Shown: positions 43,403 through 52,646, counted from the stretch's first letter. The stretch is DNA of 64,000 bases from Gilliamella mensalis (GCF_900103085.1 NZ_FMWR01000014.1:124001-188000), one strand, 5' to 3'. Notes: a model not told the origin generated them from the sequence alone. Program-made: numbers and translations.

Positions 43403-44641
43403 ATGACCAGCCATGCCTTAATATCCCCTTCCGGTGCTGAGAGGTGGTTTAACTGCCCTGCCTCGTTGTGGTTTAGTAAAGATGAGCCTGATCAGTCATC
43501 CGAATATGCAAAGGAAGGCACCACAGCACACGCACTAGCTGAGTATTGCTTTAATTTCAATAAAAAAGCGGACAGCTTATTGGGTATGAAAACCGTGGTC
43601 AATGATATCGATGTCGATGAGGAAATGGCCAAAGCAGTTCAGATTTACGTTGATACTGTGAACGGTATTAAATCCTCCATGTCCGATGTTTTAGTGTTTG
43701 ATGTCGAACAAAAGTTAGACTTTAGCGAGTTACTTGATATCAGCACAAACATCAATACCATGAATACCGACTATAAACCCGAAAAATCGTTTGGTACTGC
43801 CGACGTTGTGTTACTTTGCGACGGTGAGCTACAAGTGCACGATCTTAAATATGGTAAGGGGGTACGTGTTAGCGCCGAGAACAATAAACAGTTGTTGATT
43901 TACGCACTGGCAGCCTATTACTACTACAGCCTTGGGTGCGAAATTAATAGGATTTCAGTGCATATACATCAGCCTCGGTTAAACCATTACTCCGACTTTA
44001 CCGTAACACCCGCCGAGCTTTTTGAGTTTGGCAAGCAGTTAAAAGAAAAAGCGGGCATCGCCTATAACATCTACTTAAACGGTCCCCAAAGCGATACCGA
44101 TTTTTGTGCTGGTGAATCGCAATGCCGTTTCTGCAAAGCGGCAGGTAAATGCGAAACGCTAGCAAATCAGGTAGCACAAGCCACCGAAGCCGATTTTGAA
44201 AACCTAGACGATGCCTTTGTCGAGCAGGTAGATAAATTAGCAAACGAAGCGTTAGCTAACAGATTTAAATCCATTGGCTTAATCAAGTCGTGGATCACAG
44301 CAGTTGAAACCAAAGTACAGTCAGAGCTACAACACGGCAACGCGGTACCCGGTTTTAAATTGGTTATCGGCAGACAAGGTAACCGAAGTTGGGTTAGCGA
44401 AGAAGATGCTGAAAATGTATTAAAAAGCTTCCGATTAAAACAAGATGAAATGTACACCCGTAAGCTTATTAGTCCAACGCAAGCCCTCAAAGTTTTAAAA
44501 GGTTCGGATAAACGAATCGCCAAACTTGAAGAAATTATAACCCGCTCGGAAGGTAAGCCGACCGTTGTCCCCGAATCCGACAAACGCCCCGCTATCTCTC
44601 CAGCAGATGATTTTACAGACTTAACACAAGAGGATAATTAA
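43403..44641 (+). CDS. DUF2800 protein, RecB/Cas4-like PD-(D/E)XK nuclease
   Basis: 412 aa. N-terminal SPSGAERWFNCPASLWFSKD and EGTTAHALAEYC are typical of DUF2800. Nuclease core: KSFGTADVVLL, then LQVHDLKYGKGVRVSAENNK followed by QLLIYALAAY; late cysteines (CRFCKAAGKC) suggest an iron-sulfur or zinc site like Cas4/AddB relatives. In phages it travels with DUF2815, family A polymerase, VRR-NUC and SNF2 helicase, as here; probably DNA end processing or recombination. Confidence 0.88.
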   Translation: MTSHALISPSGAERWFNCPASLWFSKDEPDQSSEYAKEGTTAHALAEYCFNFNKKADSLLGMKTVVNDIDVDEEMAKAVQIYVDTVNGIKSSMSDVLVFDVEQKLDFSELLDISTNINTMNTDYKPEKSFGTADVVLLCDGELQVHDLKYGKGVRVSAENNKQLLIYALAAYYYYSLGCEINRISVHIHQPRLNHYSDFTVTPAELFEFGKQLKEKAGIAYNIYLNGPQSDTDFCAGESQCRFCKAAGKCETLANQVAQATEADFENLDDAFVEQVDKLANEALANRFKSIGLIKSWITAVETKVQSELQHGNAVPGFKLVIGRQGNRSWVSEEDAENVLKSFRLKQDEMYTRKLISPTQALKVLKGSDKRIAKLEEIITRSEGKPTVVPESDKRPAISPADDFTDLTQEDN

Positions 44642-44643
44642 TA

Positions 44644-45192
44644 ATGAAAGTTAAATTACAAAACGTACGATTAGCATTCCCTGAACTATTTAAAGCAGAA
44701 CAAGTAAACGGTGAAGGTGATCCGCAATTCAGCGCAACGTTTATTTTGCCTAGAAACCACCCTAACGTAAAAGATATTGAAAATGCCATTTTACAAGTAG
44801 CTAAAGAAAAATGGGCAGATAAAGCCGATGCGATATTGAAAAAAGTCAAAGCGGAATTAAAAACTTGCCTAAAAGATGGCGATTTAAAAGCCGACCTAGA
44901 AGGTTTTGCCGGCAACTACTTTTTAAGCGCTAGCAATAGAACCCGACCTTACGTGATTAATCGCGACAAAACGCAACTTAAACCAACCGACGGTGTAATG
45001 TATGCAGGTTGTTACGTTTACGCAGTTATCGACATCTGGGCAATGGATAACAAATTCGGCAAACGTATTTGCGCATCGCTATCAGGTGTCCAATTCTACA
45101 AAGACGGGGACGCATTCACGGGCGGTGGTATTGCCTCAGATGATGACTTTGATGACCTATCCGTCGATAACGAAGAAGAGTTTAGCGTCTAG
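44644..45192 (+). CDS. DUF2815 single-stranded DNA-binding-like protein
   Basis: 182 aa. Starts MKVKLQNVRLAFPELFKAEQ and has QFSATFILPRNHPNVKDIE, TRPYVINRDKTQLKPTDGVM and AGCYVYAVIDIWAMDN, the DUF2815 family. Acidic C-terminal tail (DDDFDDLSVDNEEEFSV) resembles the protein-recruiting tail of SSBs. Two nt after DUF2800; likely coats single strands for the phage polymerase. Confidence 0.9.
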   Translation: MKVKLQNVRLAFPELFKAEQVNGEGDPQFSATFILPRNHPNVKDIENAILQVAKEKWADKADAILKKVKAELKTCLKDGDLKADLEGFAGNYFLSASNRTRPYVINRDKTQLKPTDGVMYAGCYVYAVIDIWAMDNKFGKRICASLSGVQFYKDGDAFTGGGIASDDDFDDLSVDNEEEFSV

Positions 45193-45235
45193 TACAGAAC
45201 AAAGCGCATTCTTAGAGTGCGCTTGATTGTGTACT
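45191..45235 (+). other. Hairpin before the polymerase gene
   Basis: AAGCGCA (45202-45208) pairs with TGCGCTT (45218-45224), enclosed by AGTACA (45191-45196) and TGTACT (45230-45235). It starts in the DUF2815 stop codon region and has no T-run, so probably tunes mRNA stability or polymerase level. Confidence 0.4.
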
Positions 45236-45256
45236 GTTGACAATAGGAATAATGCA

Positions 45257-47353
45257 ATGCCTCATATTCTTTATCTAGATACCGAAACATACAACGAACA
45301 ACCGATTAACAAAGGTGTGTATGCGTATGCCGAAACGGTAGAAATTATGCTATTTCAATACGCGTTTAACGATGGACCTGTTTACGTTGTGGATTTAGCA
45401 AATGGCGGAAAGCTACCCCAAGAAGTGATCAACCTTTTGTTAAATCCCGAGGTGCTGCTATTTGCCCAAAATTCAATGTTCGATAGAACCATATTGACAC
45501 GCAGTAACTTATTTAAAGATAGCCCCGATATTATTGACGCAATCAGTAAGCCTGAGCGTTGGCGGGATAGTATGGTTATTGCCTACGCGCATAGCCTAAA
45601 AGGTGGGCTAGATGATTTGTGCGGTATATTCAAACTTGAAACAGACAAAACGAAAGATAAAGAAGGTAAAGCTCTTGTTCAACTGTTTTGTAAACCTCGA
45701 CCTAAAACCAACAAAATCCGCAGAGCTACTAGCAAAACCCATCCAGAAGAATGGGATAAATTTAAGCACTACGCTAAACAAGATATCGTTTCAATGCGTG
45801 AAGTGGTTAAAAAGATGCCCAACTGGAATATGTGTGAAGGTAGCACCGAATTAGAGTTTTGGCATTTAGATCAGCGAATTAACGACCGCGGCGTGTGTAT
45901 CGATGTGGATCTAGCGACAAAAGCAGTTGAGTGCATTAATTCAGAACAACAACGGTTAGCCGACGAAACGCACAACATGACGGACGGCGAGGTGCAAACA
46001 GCTACCCAACGCGACGCAATGCTACGGCATATTGTTGGGGCGTACGGCGTTACGTTAAATGATTTAACGGCATCGACGATAGAACGCCGATTAAACGACC
46101 CCGACTTACCGGACGGGCTGAAGGAATTACTAGCAGTTAGACAGCAAGCAAGTACAACAAGCACCAGCAAATACAAAGCGTTACTAAACCGTGTTAATAG
46201 TGATGGACGTTTACGTGGTACGTTGCAATTTATGGGGGCACCACGCACCGGGCGGTGGGCAGGTCGAGGGTTTCAGCCTCAAAACCTAACTCGACCTACT
46301 ATGGCAGAGTGGGAAATCGAAATCGGTATCGATGCGATCAAATCAGGCAACGCCGACCTACTAACCGATAATATTATGAAGTTAACAAGTAACACCTTAA
46401 GAGGCTGTATTTGCGCACCAGAAGGTAAAAAGTTAGTTGTCTCGGACTTATCAAATATTGAAGGTCGAGTACTTGCATGGCTCGCCGGTGAAAGCTGGAA
46501 GATAAAAGCATTCCGTGATTACGATAAAGGCGACGGTCACGATCTCTACAAATTATCTTATGCCAAATCGTTCGGTGTTAGCCCTGACAGTGTCACCAAA
46601 GACCAACGCCAAATAGGTAAAGTCCAAGAATTAGCGTTAGGTTATGAGGGTGGTGTAGGCGCATTTATCACATTCAGCACAGCTTACGGTATAGATCTTG
46701 ACGCAATGGCGGATTTAGCCGTTGCCAGTATAGATGAACGAATTATGTACGAAGCAAAAAATGCGTACGAATGGGCTGAAAAAAATAAACGCACCTACGG
46801 GCTGTCAGCTAAAGCTTACATAGTTTGCGATGCATTTAAACGTTCTTGGCGAGAAGCACACCCCCATATAGCTAATTTTTGGAAAGAGCTAGATTATCAG
46901 GTGCGTTCCGTAATTACCGGAGCAATTAGCAATGCATATATACACGACAAACTAGTTATTGACAAAATCGGTGCATGGCTACGCATTCAGCTGCCGTCGG
47001 GGAGATACCTATGCTACCCCGGTGCGCGTATCGAAAACGACAAAATCAGCTACATGGGATTAAATACATATTCGCGTAAATGGGAGCGTATAAACACCTA
47101 TGGCGGAAAAATTGCAGAAAACATCACACAAGCCGTTGCGCGTGATGTGATGGCGTGGACAATGCCACGCATTGAGCAAATAGGCTTTAACATCGTACTA
47201 ACAGTGCACGATGAAATCATCACCGAAGCACCAGACGTACCCAATTACTCTCACGACTATCTTAGTCAAATATTATCAACCCCACCCCGTTGGGCGAAAG
47301 ATCTACCACTTGCCGCTGCGGGTTTTGAATCTTACCGATACAAGAAGGATTAA
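45257..47353 (+). CDS. Phage family A DNA polymerase
   Basis: 698 aa from the ATG at 45257 (AGGA 8 nt upstream). N-terminal 3'-5' exonuclease with Exo I LYLDTET (Asp8, Glu10) and later KHYAKQDIVSMREVV. Polymerase domain: motif A VVSDLSNIEGRVLAWLAG, motif B around RQIGKVQELALGYEGGVGAF, motif C VLTVHDEI. No 5' nuclease domain, as usual for phage enzymes. Replicates phage DNA with the SNF2-like helicase and DUF2815. Confidence 0.95.
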   Translation: MPHILYLDTETYNEQPINKGVYAYAETVEIMLFQYAFNDGPVYVVDLANGGKLPQEVINLLLNPEVLLFAQNSMFDRTILTRSNLFKDSPDIIDAISKPERWRDSMVIAYAHSLKGGLDDLCGIFKLETDKTKDKEGKALVQLFCKPRPKTNKIRRATSKTHPEEWDKFKHYAKQDIVSMREVVKKMPNWNMCEGSTELEFWHLDQRINDRGVCIDVDLATKAVECINSEQQRLADETHNMTDGEVQTATQRDAMLRHIVGAYGVTLNDLTASTIERRLNDPDLPDGLKELLAVRQQASTTSTSKYKALLNRVNSDGRLRGTLQFMGAPRTGRWAGRGFQPQNLTRPTMAEWEIEIGIDAIKSGNADLLTDNIMKLTSNTLRGCICAPEGKKLVVSDLSNIEGRVLAWLAGESWKIKAFRDYDKGDGHDLYKLSYAKSFGVSPDSVTKDQRQIGKVQELALGYEGGVGAFITFSTAYGIDLDAMADLAVASIDERIMYEAKNAYEWAEKNKRTYGLSAKAYIVCDAFKRSWREAHPHIANFWKELDYQVRSVITGAISNAYIHDKLVIDKIGAWLRIQLPSGRYLCYPGARIENDKISYMGLNTYSRKWERINTYGGKIAENITQAVARDVMAWTMPRIEQIGFNIVLTVHDEIITEAPDVPNYSHDYLSQILSTPPRWAKDLPLAAAGFESYRYKKD

Positions 47354-47356
47354 AAC

Positions 47357-47947
47357 ATGACCAGACTAAATAAAGATATTAAAGCTAAAATTTTACAAAA
47401 CGCAATAAACGCCGCCCCAGTAACTAAAAGGTTAGAAGAAATAGAGGCGATGAAGTATCAATTAGCCGTTGACATTTACGACAGTGTAACAGCCGGACAT
47501 AACCCTAACGAATATGCACGGCAATTAAGAGAGATTGTAGAAAAATCGCCGTTTTATTTAGGTTTACTCGAAGACAAAACCGACGTAGCAGAACAAGATT
47601 ATATTATATGCGCGTTTGGGGGCATGCAAGAATATTTATATTTTCCAGATGACGGTAAAACCCGGTATAAAGTAGCGCGCAAAAATTTGCGATTTACAGC
47701 AGATCATGATTTCTCTATTCGGTTTACGAAAATAGAGCCGGAATTAAAAAAATGCGAAGAAGAACGAGATAGTCTTGGAATAGATATACAAACAATCCTA
47801 AACAGCTGTTCGACAGCTGCCCAACTTGAAAAATTCTGGCCAGCTTCGGTTAATTTTCTTGAGGGTTGCGAAGTGTGCGCTGAAATTAAGGGGGTTCCCG
47901 TTGTCCTAGTTAACGATCTTAATGCTAAGTTGGGTATATATGCGTGA
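47357..47947 (+). CDS. Unknown phage protein (possibly Nmad5-like)
   Basis: 196 aa, soluble, predicted helical at both ends with a central beta part (YIICAFGGMQEYLYFPDDGK). The N-terminus MTRLNKDIKAKILQNAINAA resembles proteins labelled putative nucleotide-modification-associated domain 5, a name based on neighbourhood rather than biochemistry; my recall is weak. Two cysteines near the C-terminus. Lies 3 nt after the polymerase and overlaps VRR-NUC by 8 nt. Confidence 0.6.
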   Translation: MTRLNKDIKAKILQNAINAAPVTKRLEEIEAMKYQLAVDIYDSVTAGHNPNEYARQLREIVEKSPFYLGLLEDKTDVAEQDYIICAFGGMQEYLYFPDDGKTRYKVARKNLRFTADHDFSIRFTKIEPELKKCEEERDSLGIDIQTILNSCSTAAQLEKFWPASVNFLEGCEVCAEIKGVPVVLVNDLNAKLGIYA

Positions 47948-48203
47948 ATCCGTTATCGAAAAAAACCTTGTCCGCCAAGTCGAAATCCTTGGCGGGATCA
48001 CGTATAAACTATCCCCAATCGGTCGTGCAAATAAACCCGACCGGTTAGTCATGCTACCAGGTGGAAAGGTCCTTTTTGTTGAATGTAAACGCCCCGGAGG
48101 AAAGCCCCGCGCGGGGCAAGTTAGAGAGCACGAACGTTTACGCAAGCTAGGCTTTCGTGTTGAGGTTTTAGATTCACACGATGTGAGGTTTCTATATGAA
48201 TAA
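47940..48203 (+). CDS. VRR-NUC domain nuclease
   Basis: 87 aa from the ATG at 47940. Compact PD-(D/E)XK nuclease: KPDRLVMLPGGKVLFVECKR carries the D...ExK catalytic set, followed by KPRAGQVREHERLRKLGF. The family cuts branched DNA. Overlaps the previous gene by 8 nt and the helicase by 8 nt; with the SNF2-like protein it probably forms a nuclease-helicase pair. Confidence 0.93.
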   Translation: MRESVIEKNLVRQVEILGGITYKLSPIGRANKPDRLVMLPGGKVLFVECKRPGGKPRAGQVREHERLRKLGFRVEVLDSHDVRFLYE

Positions 48204-49581
48204 CAAACCCTTTACCCCCCGCCCCTATCAAAACCTAATTGTAAACCATCAGTTAGATCTACTTCGAGGCAATACTTGGGCAGGTATGGGCATGGGGAAA
48301 ACATCATCTACATTATGTGCGTTAGATATCGCGTACATGTGTGGTTACTACGCTGCCCCGACATTAGTTATTGCACCGCTCCGTGTGGCGCAATCGACAT
48401 GGCCCGATGAAGTAAGCAAGTGGGACTTTAAAAATATTAACATTCAGCCGATTGTTGGCACACCTAATCAGAGAATACAAGCACTAAAAAACCGACACGC
48501 GAACATATTTACTACTAACTACGAAAACCTACCATGGTTAGCCGAAACACTCGGCGATAGCTGGCCGTTTCAGCAAGTAGTAGCGGACGAAAGCACAAAG
48601 TTAAAATCGTTCCGGTTACGCGGGGGTGGCGTTCGTGCTTCATCATTACGAGGTATAGCATTTAAAAAAGTACGGTGCTGGCAAAACTTAACAGGCACAC
48701 CAGCCCCAAATGGTCTACTCGATTTGTGGGGGCAGAATTGGTTCATTGACGGCGGACAACGTCTAGGTCGTACAATTGGTGCGTTCACAGATAGATGGTT
48801 TAACAAAACCCCAATCGGTGATTACTATAAAATTACACCAACTGAATTTGCGCAGGAACAAATACAAGAACGGCTCAAAGATGTTTGCATTACATTAGAA
48901 GCCAAAGATTGGTTCGATATTAGCGATCCTATCACCACACCCGTTTATGTTGATCTACCCGATAAACTACAACGGCAATACAAACAGCTTGAACGTGAAA
49001 TGTTTTTAGAAATTGGCGATAACGTAATCGAAGCGATGAATGCTGCATCGAAAACGATTACGTGCTTGCAGTTTGCGAACGGTGCAATCTATACCGACGT
49101 AAATCGCAACTTTACAGAAGTGCATGACATGAAAATTCAGGCACTAGAAAGCATAGTAAACGAAGCCAACGGCATGCCTGTACTTGTCGCTTATCACTTT
49201 GAACATGATAAAGTTAGGTTACTAAAATCATTTAAACAAGCAAGGTTACTCGACAACGACCCCAAAACCATAAGGGATTGGAATGCCGGTAAAATACCAA
49301 TACTTCTAGCTCATCCAGATAGCGCCGGGCACGGCTTGAACTTACAAGACGGCGGTAACATACTAGTTTATTTCGCACATTGGTGGAACCTAGAAAGCTC
49401 AGATCAGATACTTGAACGAATAGGACCAACCCGTCAAGCGCAATCAGGCTATGACCGCCCCGTCTTTGTTTATGAAATTATCACCCGCGGTACCGTCGAT
49501 GAAGATATTATCCGCCGTAAAAAAACTAAACGTAGTATGCAAGAAATACTACTCGAATCAATGAAAAAGAAAGGATATTAA
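48196..49581 (+). CDS. SNF2-like DEAD/DEAH helicase
   Basis: 461 aa SF2 ATPase. Motif I AGMGMGKTSS, Ia VIAPLRVAQSTW, motif II VADES (instead of DEAH), motif III NLTGTPAPNGLLDLWGQ, motif V HPDSAGHGLNLQDGGN, motif VI IGPTRQAQSG. Standard partner of phage VRR-NUC and family A polymerase. Probably a translocase for replication or recombination rather than a chromatin remodeller. Confidence 0.93.
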   Translation: MNNKPFTPRPYQNLIVNHQLDLLRGNTWAGMGMGKTSSTLCALDIAYMCGYYAAPTLVIAPLRVAQSTWPDEVSKWDFKNINIQPIVGTPNQRIQALKNRHANIFTTNYENLPWLAETLGDSWPFQQVVADESTKLKSFRLRGGGVRASSLRGIAFKKVRCWQNLTGTPAPNGLLDLWGQNWFIDGGQRLGRTIGAFTDRWFNKTPIGDYYKITPTEFAQEQIQERLKDVCITLEAKDWFDISDPITTPVYVDLPDKLQRQYKQLEREMFLEIGDNVIEAMNAASKTITCLQFANGAIYTDVNRNFTEVHDMKIQALESIVNEANGMPVLVAYHFEHDKVRLLKSFKQARLLDNDPKTIRDWNAGKIPILLAHPDSAGHGLNLQDGGNILVYFAHWWNLESSDQILERIGPTRQAQSGYDRPVFVYEIITRGTVDEDIIRRKKTKRSMQEILLESMKKKGY

Positions 49582-49611
49582 CGCCAAATTTGGCAATATT
49601 TAAGGGGATCC

Positions 49612-49806
49612 ATGAATATTAATGAACATTATATGACTTGGGATGATGTTTGTCTTGCAGTGAATAGGACTAAGCCCACTATTTGGAGGTGGGTACAAAA
49701 AGGCGCATTCCCAAAACCTAAATATAGAAAAGCGGACGGTCTATTAATAGGCTTTGCTCGTAACGAAATTGAACATTATTGTAGAACTGGCGAAGTCCTG
49801 CAATAG
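49612..49806 (+). CDS. AlpA/excisionase-like DNA-binding protein
   Basis: 64 aa winged-helix HTH: MTWDDVCLAVNRTKPTIWRW VQKGAFPKP in the AlpA/MerR-like fold. AGGGGATC before the ATG. Placed between the replication operon and the convergent integrase, the usual place of a recombination directionality factor; also able to act as a regulator. Confidence 0.82.
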   Translation: MNINEHYMTWDDVCLAVNRTKPTIWRWVQKGAFPKPKYRKADGLLIGFARNEIEHYCRTGEVLQ

Positions 49807-49846
49807 ACATAGCACCGACCATCTACCCCACCTATGATAAATCTTT

Positions 49847-49874
49847 ACAAAGCTCAAAATTGAGCTTTGTCTTT
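49847..49874. terminator. Bidirectional terminator between excisionase and integrase genes
   Basis: Perfect inverted repeat ACAAAGCTCAA/TTGAGCTTTGT (49847-49870) with CTTT after it and AAAG before it, serving both convergent genes. Confidence 0.8.
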
Positions 49875-49889
49875 ATAGTTGTCATAGTA

Positions 49890-51080
49890 CTAAATAGAGT
49901 TAATCTTTTGTTCCCACGTCGATATCAATTCTTGCTTTTCTTTCCAATAATCATATCGGTCATAATGCTTGCTAGATACACCTGGCATTTTATGATTTTG
50001 TAAACGATCTCGCATTTCCGAACTAATACCCATTGCGCCAGCTAATGTTTTAAATGTACGACGGATATCTCTCGGAGTAAATGGTTGCATGTTTTTTCTT
50101 TTACAGTACTTTCTTATTTGTTTGCCAAATTCAGACGTTTCTAAATGACCTGATTTAGTTTTAGAGGGGAATATAAAACCTTTATCGCTTTTAATTTCTT
50201 TAAGCTTTTGAAGAATAGTTTCACATAGTGGTACTACATGAAAATTTTTCATCTTTGATAATTCTGGTGGAATGGTTAATTCTTTATTATTAAGATCTAC
50301 ATTATCCCATATATTAGCGATAAGTTCCCAAGGTCGTTGTCCTGCAGTATAGATACATAATAAAGTTAAAATTCTAAAATCGGGATGTATTACGGATTCT
50401 TCTAATGGCTTATTGCAATCATCAATTAATTCTTTTAGTTCTGCCCAAGATAAAAATCTATCCCCTGCTTTTTCTACTCCTTGCTGTTTAGGTACAACGG
50501 TCACCGGGTTCAAATCTAACCCATAGATAGCGGAATTTCGGATATTAGCTGGATCATTATCCGCTTTTAAACCATAATTAAATGCGGCATGTACAGCTGC
50601 ACGAATTTTATTAGCTCCAGCCAATGCTCCTCTGTTTATCACCTCAGATAACATTAATTTAATGTCTGTTGATGTTATATCTTTAGCTGCTTTATTTCCG
50701 TCAATAAATTTACTATCCAAAACTTGATTGAGTCTGTTTTCTGTTGTACCCCAAGAACGCTTACCCGTTGACTTCATATTATTAACATAATCGGTAAATA
50801 ATTGCGATAGCGTAACTAGGTTTGATTCTTTCTTATTCAGATTGCTGAGTATTTGTTGGCTCTTGTTAATCGCTTCGGCAAGCATAATAACGGGATAATC
50901 ACCAAGATTGACAAATTTCGCTTTTTTGTTTTCATAGTATCGGAAAACAAATACTTTACGGCCAGAAGGGAAAACTCTTATTCCGATGCGCCCTGTATTT
51001 TTTGTTTCAGTGTCATGCCAAGAGTAATAGTCTTTCCCCCTCGGTTTAAGTCCTTTGATTTTGCTGTCTGTTAATATCAT
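49890..51080 (-). CDS. Prophage tyrosine integrase
   Basis: 396 aa, P4-type. N-terminal DUF4102-like arm-binding domain (ILTDSKIKGLKPRGKDYYSW; RIGIRVFPSGRKVFVFRYYE). Core-binding domain around 90-180. Catalytic residues Arg249 (TAGQRPWEL), the RDIRR motif with Arg340, and Tyr373 (HYDRYDYW). Catalyses attP x attB recombination at tRNA-Arg. Arm-like repeats lie 12-37 nt upstream of the start, so integrase may repress itself. Transcribed into the prophage, away from attR. Confidence 0.95.
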   Translation of the reverse strand: MILTDSKIKGLKPRGKDYYSWHDTETKNTGRIGIRVFPSGRKVFVFRYYENKKAKFVNLGDYPVIMLAEAINKSQQILSNLNKKESNLVTLSQLFTDYVNNMKSTGKRSWGTTENRLNQVLDSKFIDGNKAAKDITSTDIKLMLSEVINRGALAGANKIRAAVHAAFNYGLKADNDPANIRNSAIYGLDLNPVTVVPKQQGVEKAGDRFLSWAELKELIDDCNKPLEESVIHPDFRILTLLCIYTAGQRPWELIANIWDNVDLNNKELTIPPELSKMKNFHVVPLCETILQKLKEIKSDKGFIFPSKTKSGHLETSEFGKQIRKYCKRKNMQPFTPRDIRRTFKTLAGAMGISSEMRDRLQNHKMPGVSSKHYDRYDYWKEKQELISTWEQKINSI

Positions 51081-51092
51081 AATTTAAAATCT

Positions 51093-51117
51093 ACTGCTTA
51101 AGTTAACTGCTTAAGTT
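51093..51117. promoter_or_regulatory. Candidate integrase arm-type sites, right end
   Basis: Tandem ACTGCTTAAGTT (51093-51104) and AACTGCTTAAGTT (51105-51117), 12-bp period, same orientation as the left pair at 17248-17272. They overlap the int promoter region and are 138 bp from the attR core; the AT-rich stretch between could hold IHF sites. Confidence 0.7.
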
Positions 51118-51255
51118 AGGTTGTAATATAATGCATTATTTGTGATAAATTTGCAATTATATGCAACCATTTTAAATACTTAATTAAATGATTTTTAATA
51201 AAAATAAAACAAAAATAAATTAAATTTAAAAAAAAATAAATTTTAAAGATTTGGA

Positions 51256-51316
51256 CTTCTAAGCCGTAGGTCACAGGTTCGAATCCTGTAGGGGACGCCA
51301 TTTAATCAACAAATTA
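51256..51316 (+). repeat. attR core with 3' fragment of tRNA-Arg
   Basis: 61 nt identical to 17158-17218. Contains only the anticodon loop, 3' anticodon strand, T-arm, acceptor strand and CCA of tRNA-Arg, so it is not a working tRNA. Confidence 0.95.
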
Positions 51317-51956
51317 TACCGAATTTTATTATTCAAAAATGATTTTATTGTTTGAGTTTCGATTAAGCATTTATATCAAATAATACTGTAATTTTTTATT
51401 AAAATTATTTATCAACAGCAAGGCAAGACGCAAAATTTATTCCTATAAAGATTTGTCAAGAATGATGGAAAAACAATTTTTATTGTATAGCCTTACCAAC
51501 TTTACAACAGTAAGCAATCTTGTTACGATCAAATATATAGCGCTTGTGGTGTATTTAAATTTTTGTTTGCTTATTCAGTTAATACTGATACCGCAATATG
51601 TAATTTGAAGCCTTTAGTTTTAATCCCTCGTTTCAGAACGCTTTTTTGGCAAATTTCAACTTTTTAAAACCATATAATGACCTTGATTTTTATATGTCAA
51701 GTTGATATATTTAAGTTCATTAGATAGGTTTCTTTCTCCTTTGAACTACTTTAGAATGCAGGTGGCTAATAAAAAGTAATAGAATTAAAATGAGTGTTCT
51801 TCTATGTTTCTTTTTTCTTCTTAAATTCTCAGATTACTTTATGAATTTCCTCATTTTGCTAGCTAATATTGTAGGTTATGTTACATCAAGAGTCAGTGCT
51901 TTTTATATAAAATATTAACATTTTATATTTTTGGAGTTATTTTTTAAACGGATTTT
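51317..51956. other. AT-rich intergenic region between attR and endA
   Basis: 640 nt of chromosomal DNA. No reading frame with a plausible start or family similarity on either strand, no tRNA and no clear repeat. Must hold the endA promoter near its right end. Confidence 0.5.
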
Positions 51957-52637
51957 ATGAAAAATTTTTTTATTTTATTTTTGTTTGTTCCTTTTATTGT
52001 GCACTCAACACAAAATTTTAATACCGCAAAAACTAAGCTCACTAAATTGTACAAATCGAATCCAAAGCAAACTACGTTCTATTGCGGATGTGAGTTTTCT
52101 TGGGCTGACAAAAAAGGGATTGTTGATTTTGGTAAATGTGGTTATGTATCACGAAAAAATTTGAATAGAGCTTCGCGTATTGAGTGGGAGCATGTCATGC
52201 CAGCCGAAAATTTTGGACGTCACCTGCAATGCTGGCGAGACGGAGGACGTAAAGCTTGTAAAAAAGATGTTACGTTTAACGTTATGGAAGGTGATATGCA
52301 CAATCTACAGCCTGCTATTGGTGAGGTAAACGGTGACAGATCTAATTATCGCTATTCACATTTCACTAAAGAATTTAACCAATATGGTCAATGTAAATCA
52401 GCCGTTGACTTTAAAGAAAGAAAATTCCAACCTCGAGACGAGATTCGAGGAACAATAGCACGCACATACCTCTACATGTCAGATAAATACAATATCAACC
52501 TATCAGATTCTGAACATAAATTAATGACTGCATGGAATAAAATGTATCCACCAAAAAATTGGGAATGCGAGCGCAATCAACAAATAAAAAAAATACAGGG
52601 TAATGATAATAAAATTATTACTGCACAATGTAACTAA
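51957..52637 (+). CDS. endA: Endonuclease I
   Basis: 226 aa periplasmic DNase. Signal peptide of about 17 residues. The core closely follows E. coli EndA: TFYCGCEFSWADKKGIVDFG, NRASRIEWEHVMPAENFG (beta-beta-alpha metal His), DMHNLQPAIGEVNGDRSNYR, ARTYLYMSDKYN and MYPPKNWECER. Eight conserved cysteines suit a disulfide-bonded periplasmic enzyme. Start ATG at 51957; alone in its transcript, with its own terminator. Confidence 0.95.
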   Translation: MKNFFILFLFVPFIVHSTQNFNTAKTKLTKLYKSNPKQTTFYCGCEFSWADKKGIVDFGKCGYVSRKNLNRASRIEWEHVMPAENFGRHLQCWRDGGRKACKKDVTFNVMEGDMHNLQPAIGEVNGDRSNYRYSHFTKEFNQYGQCKSAVDFKERKFQPRDEIRGTIARTYLYMSDKYNINLSDSEHKLMTAWNKMYPPKNWECERNQQIKKIQGNDNKIITAQCN

Positions 52638-52646
52638 TTAAATTAT

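Larger units (their letters stand above)
17158..51316. mobile_element. Prophage 1: complete lambda/HK97-like siphovirus in tRNA-Arg
   Basis: About 34 kb bounded by 61-nt identical repeats (attL, attR). It contains integrase, a repressor switch, replication, lysis, packaging, head and tail modules in a coherent order. All late genes point left towards attL; replication genes between the repressor and integrase point right. The only visible lesion in a needed gene is the A9 frameshift in the side-tail fibre, so it may be inducible. Integrase lies at the end away from the tRNA gene. Confidence 0.96.

Noticed and set aside
51116-51301. Leftward 61-aa frame across attR
   Set aside because: It reads the tRNA fragment and AT-rich DNA; no ribosome site or similarity. 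Such frames over tRNA genes are common artefacts.
51256-51301. Second tRNA-Arg gene
   Set aside because: Only the 3' half is present, created by prophage insertion; no acceptor 5' strand or D-arm.
17158-51316. CRISPR array or restriction-modification system
   Set aside because: No regularly spaced repeats or methylase/restriction motifs were seen in this prophage or elsewhere in the window.
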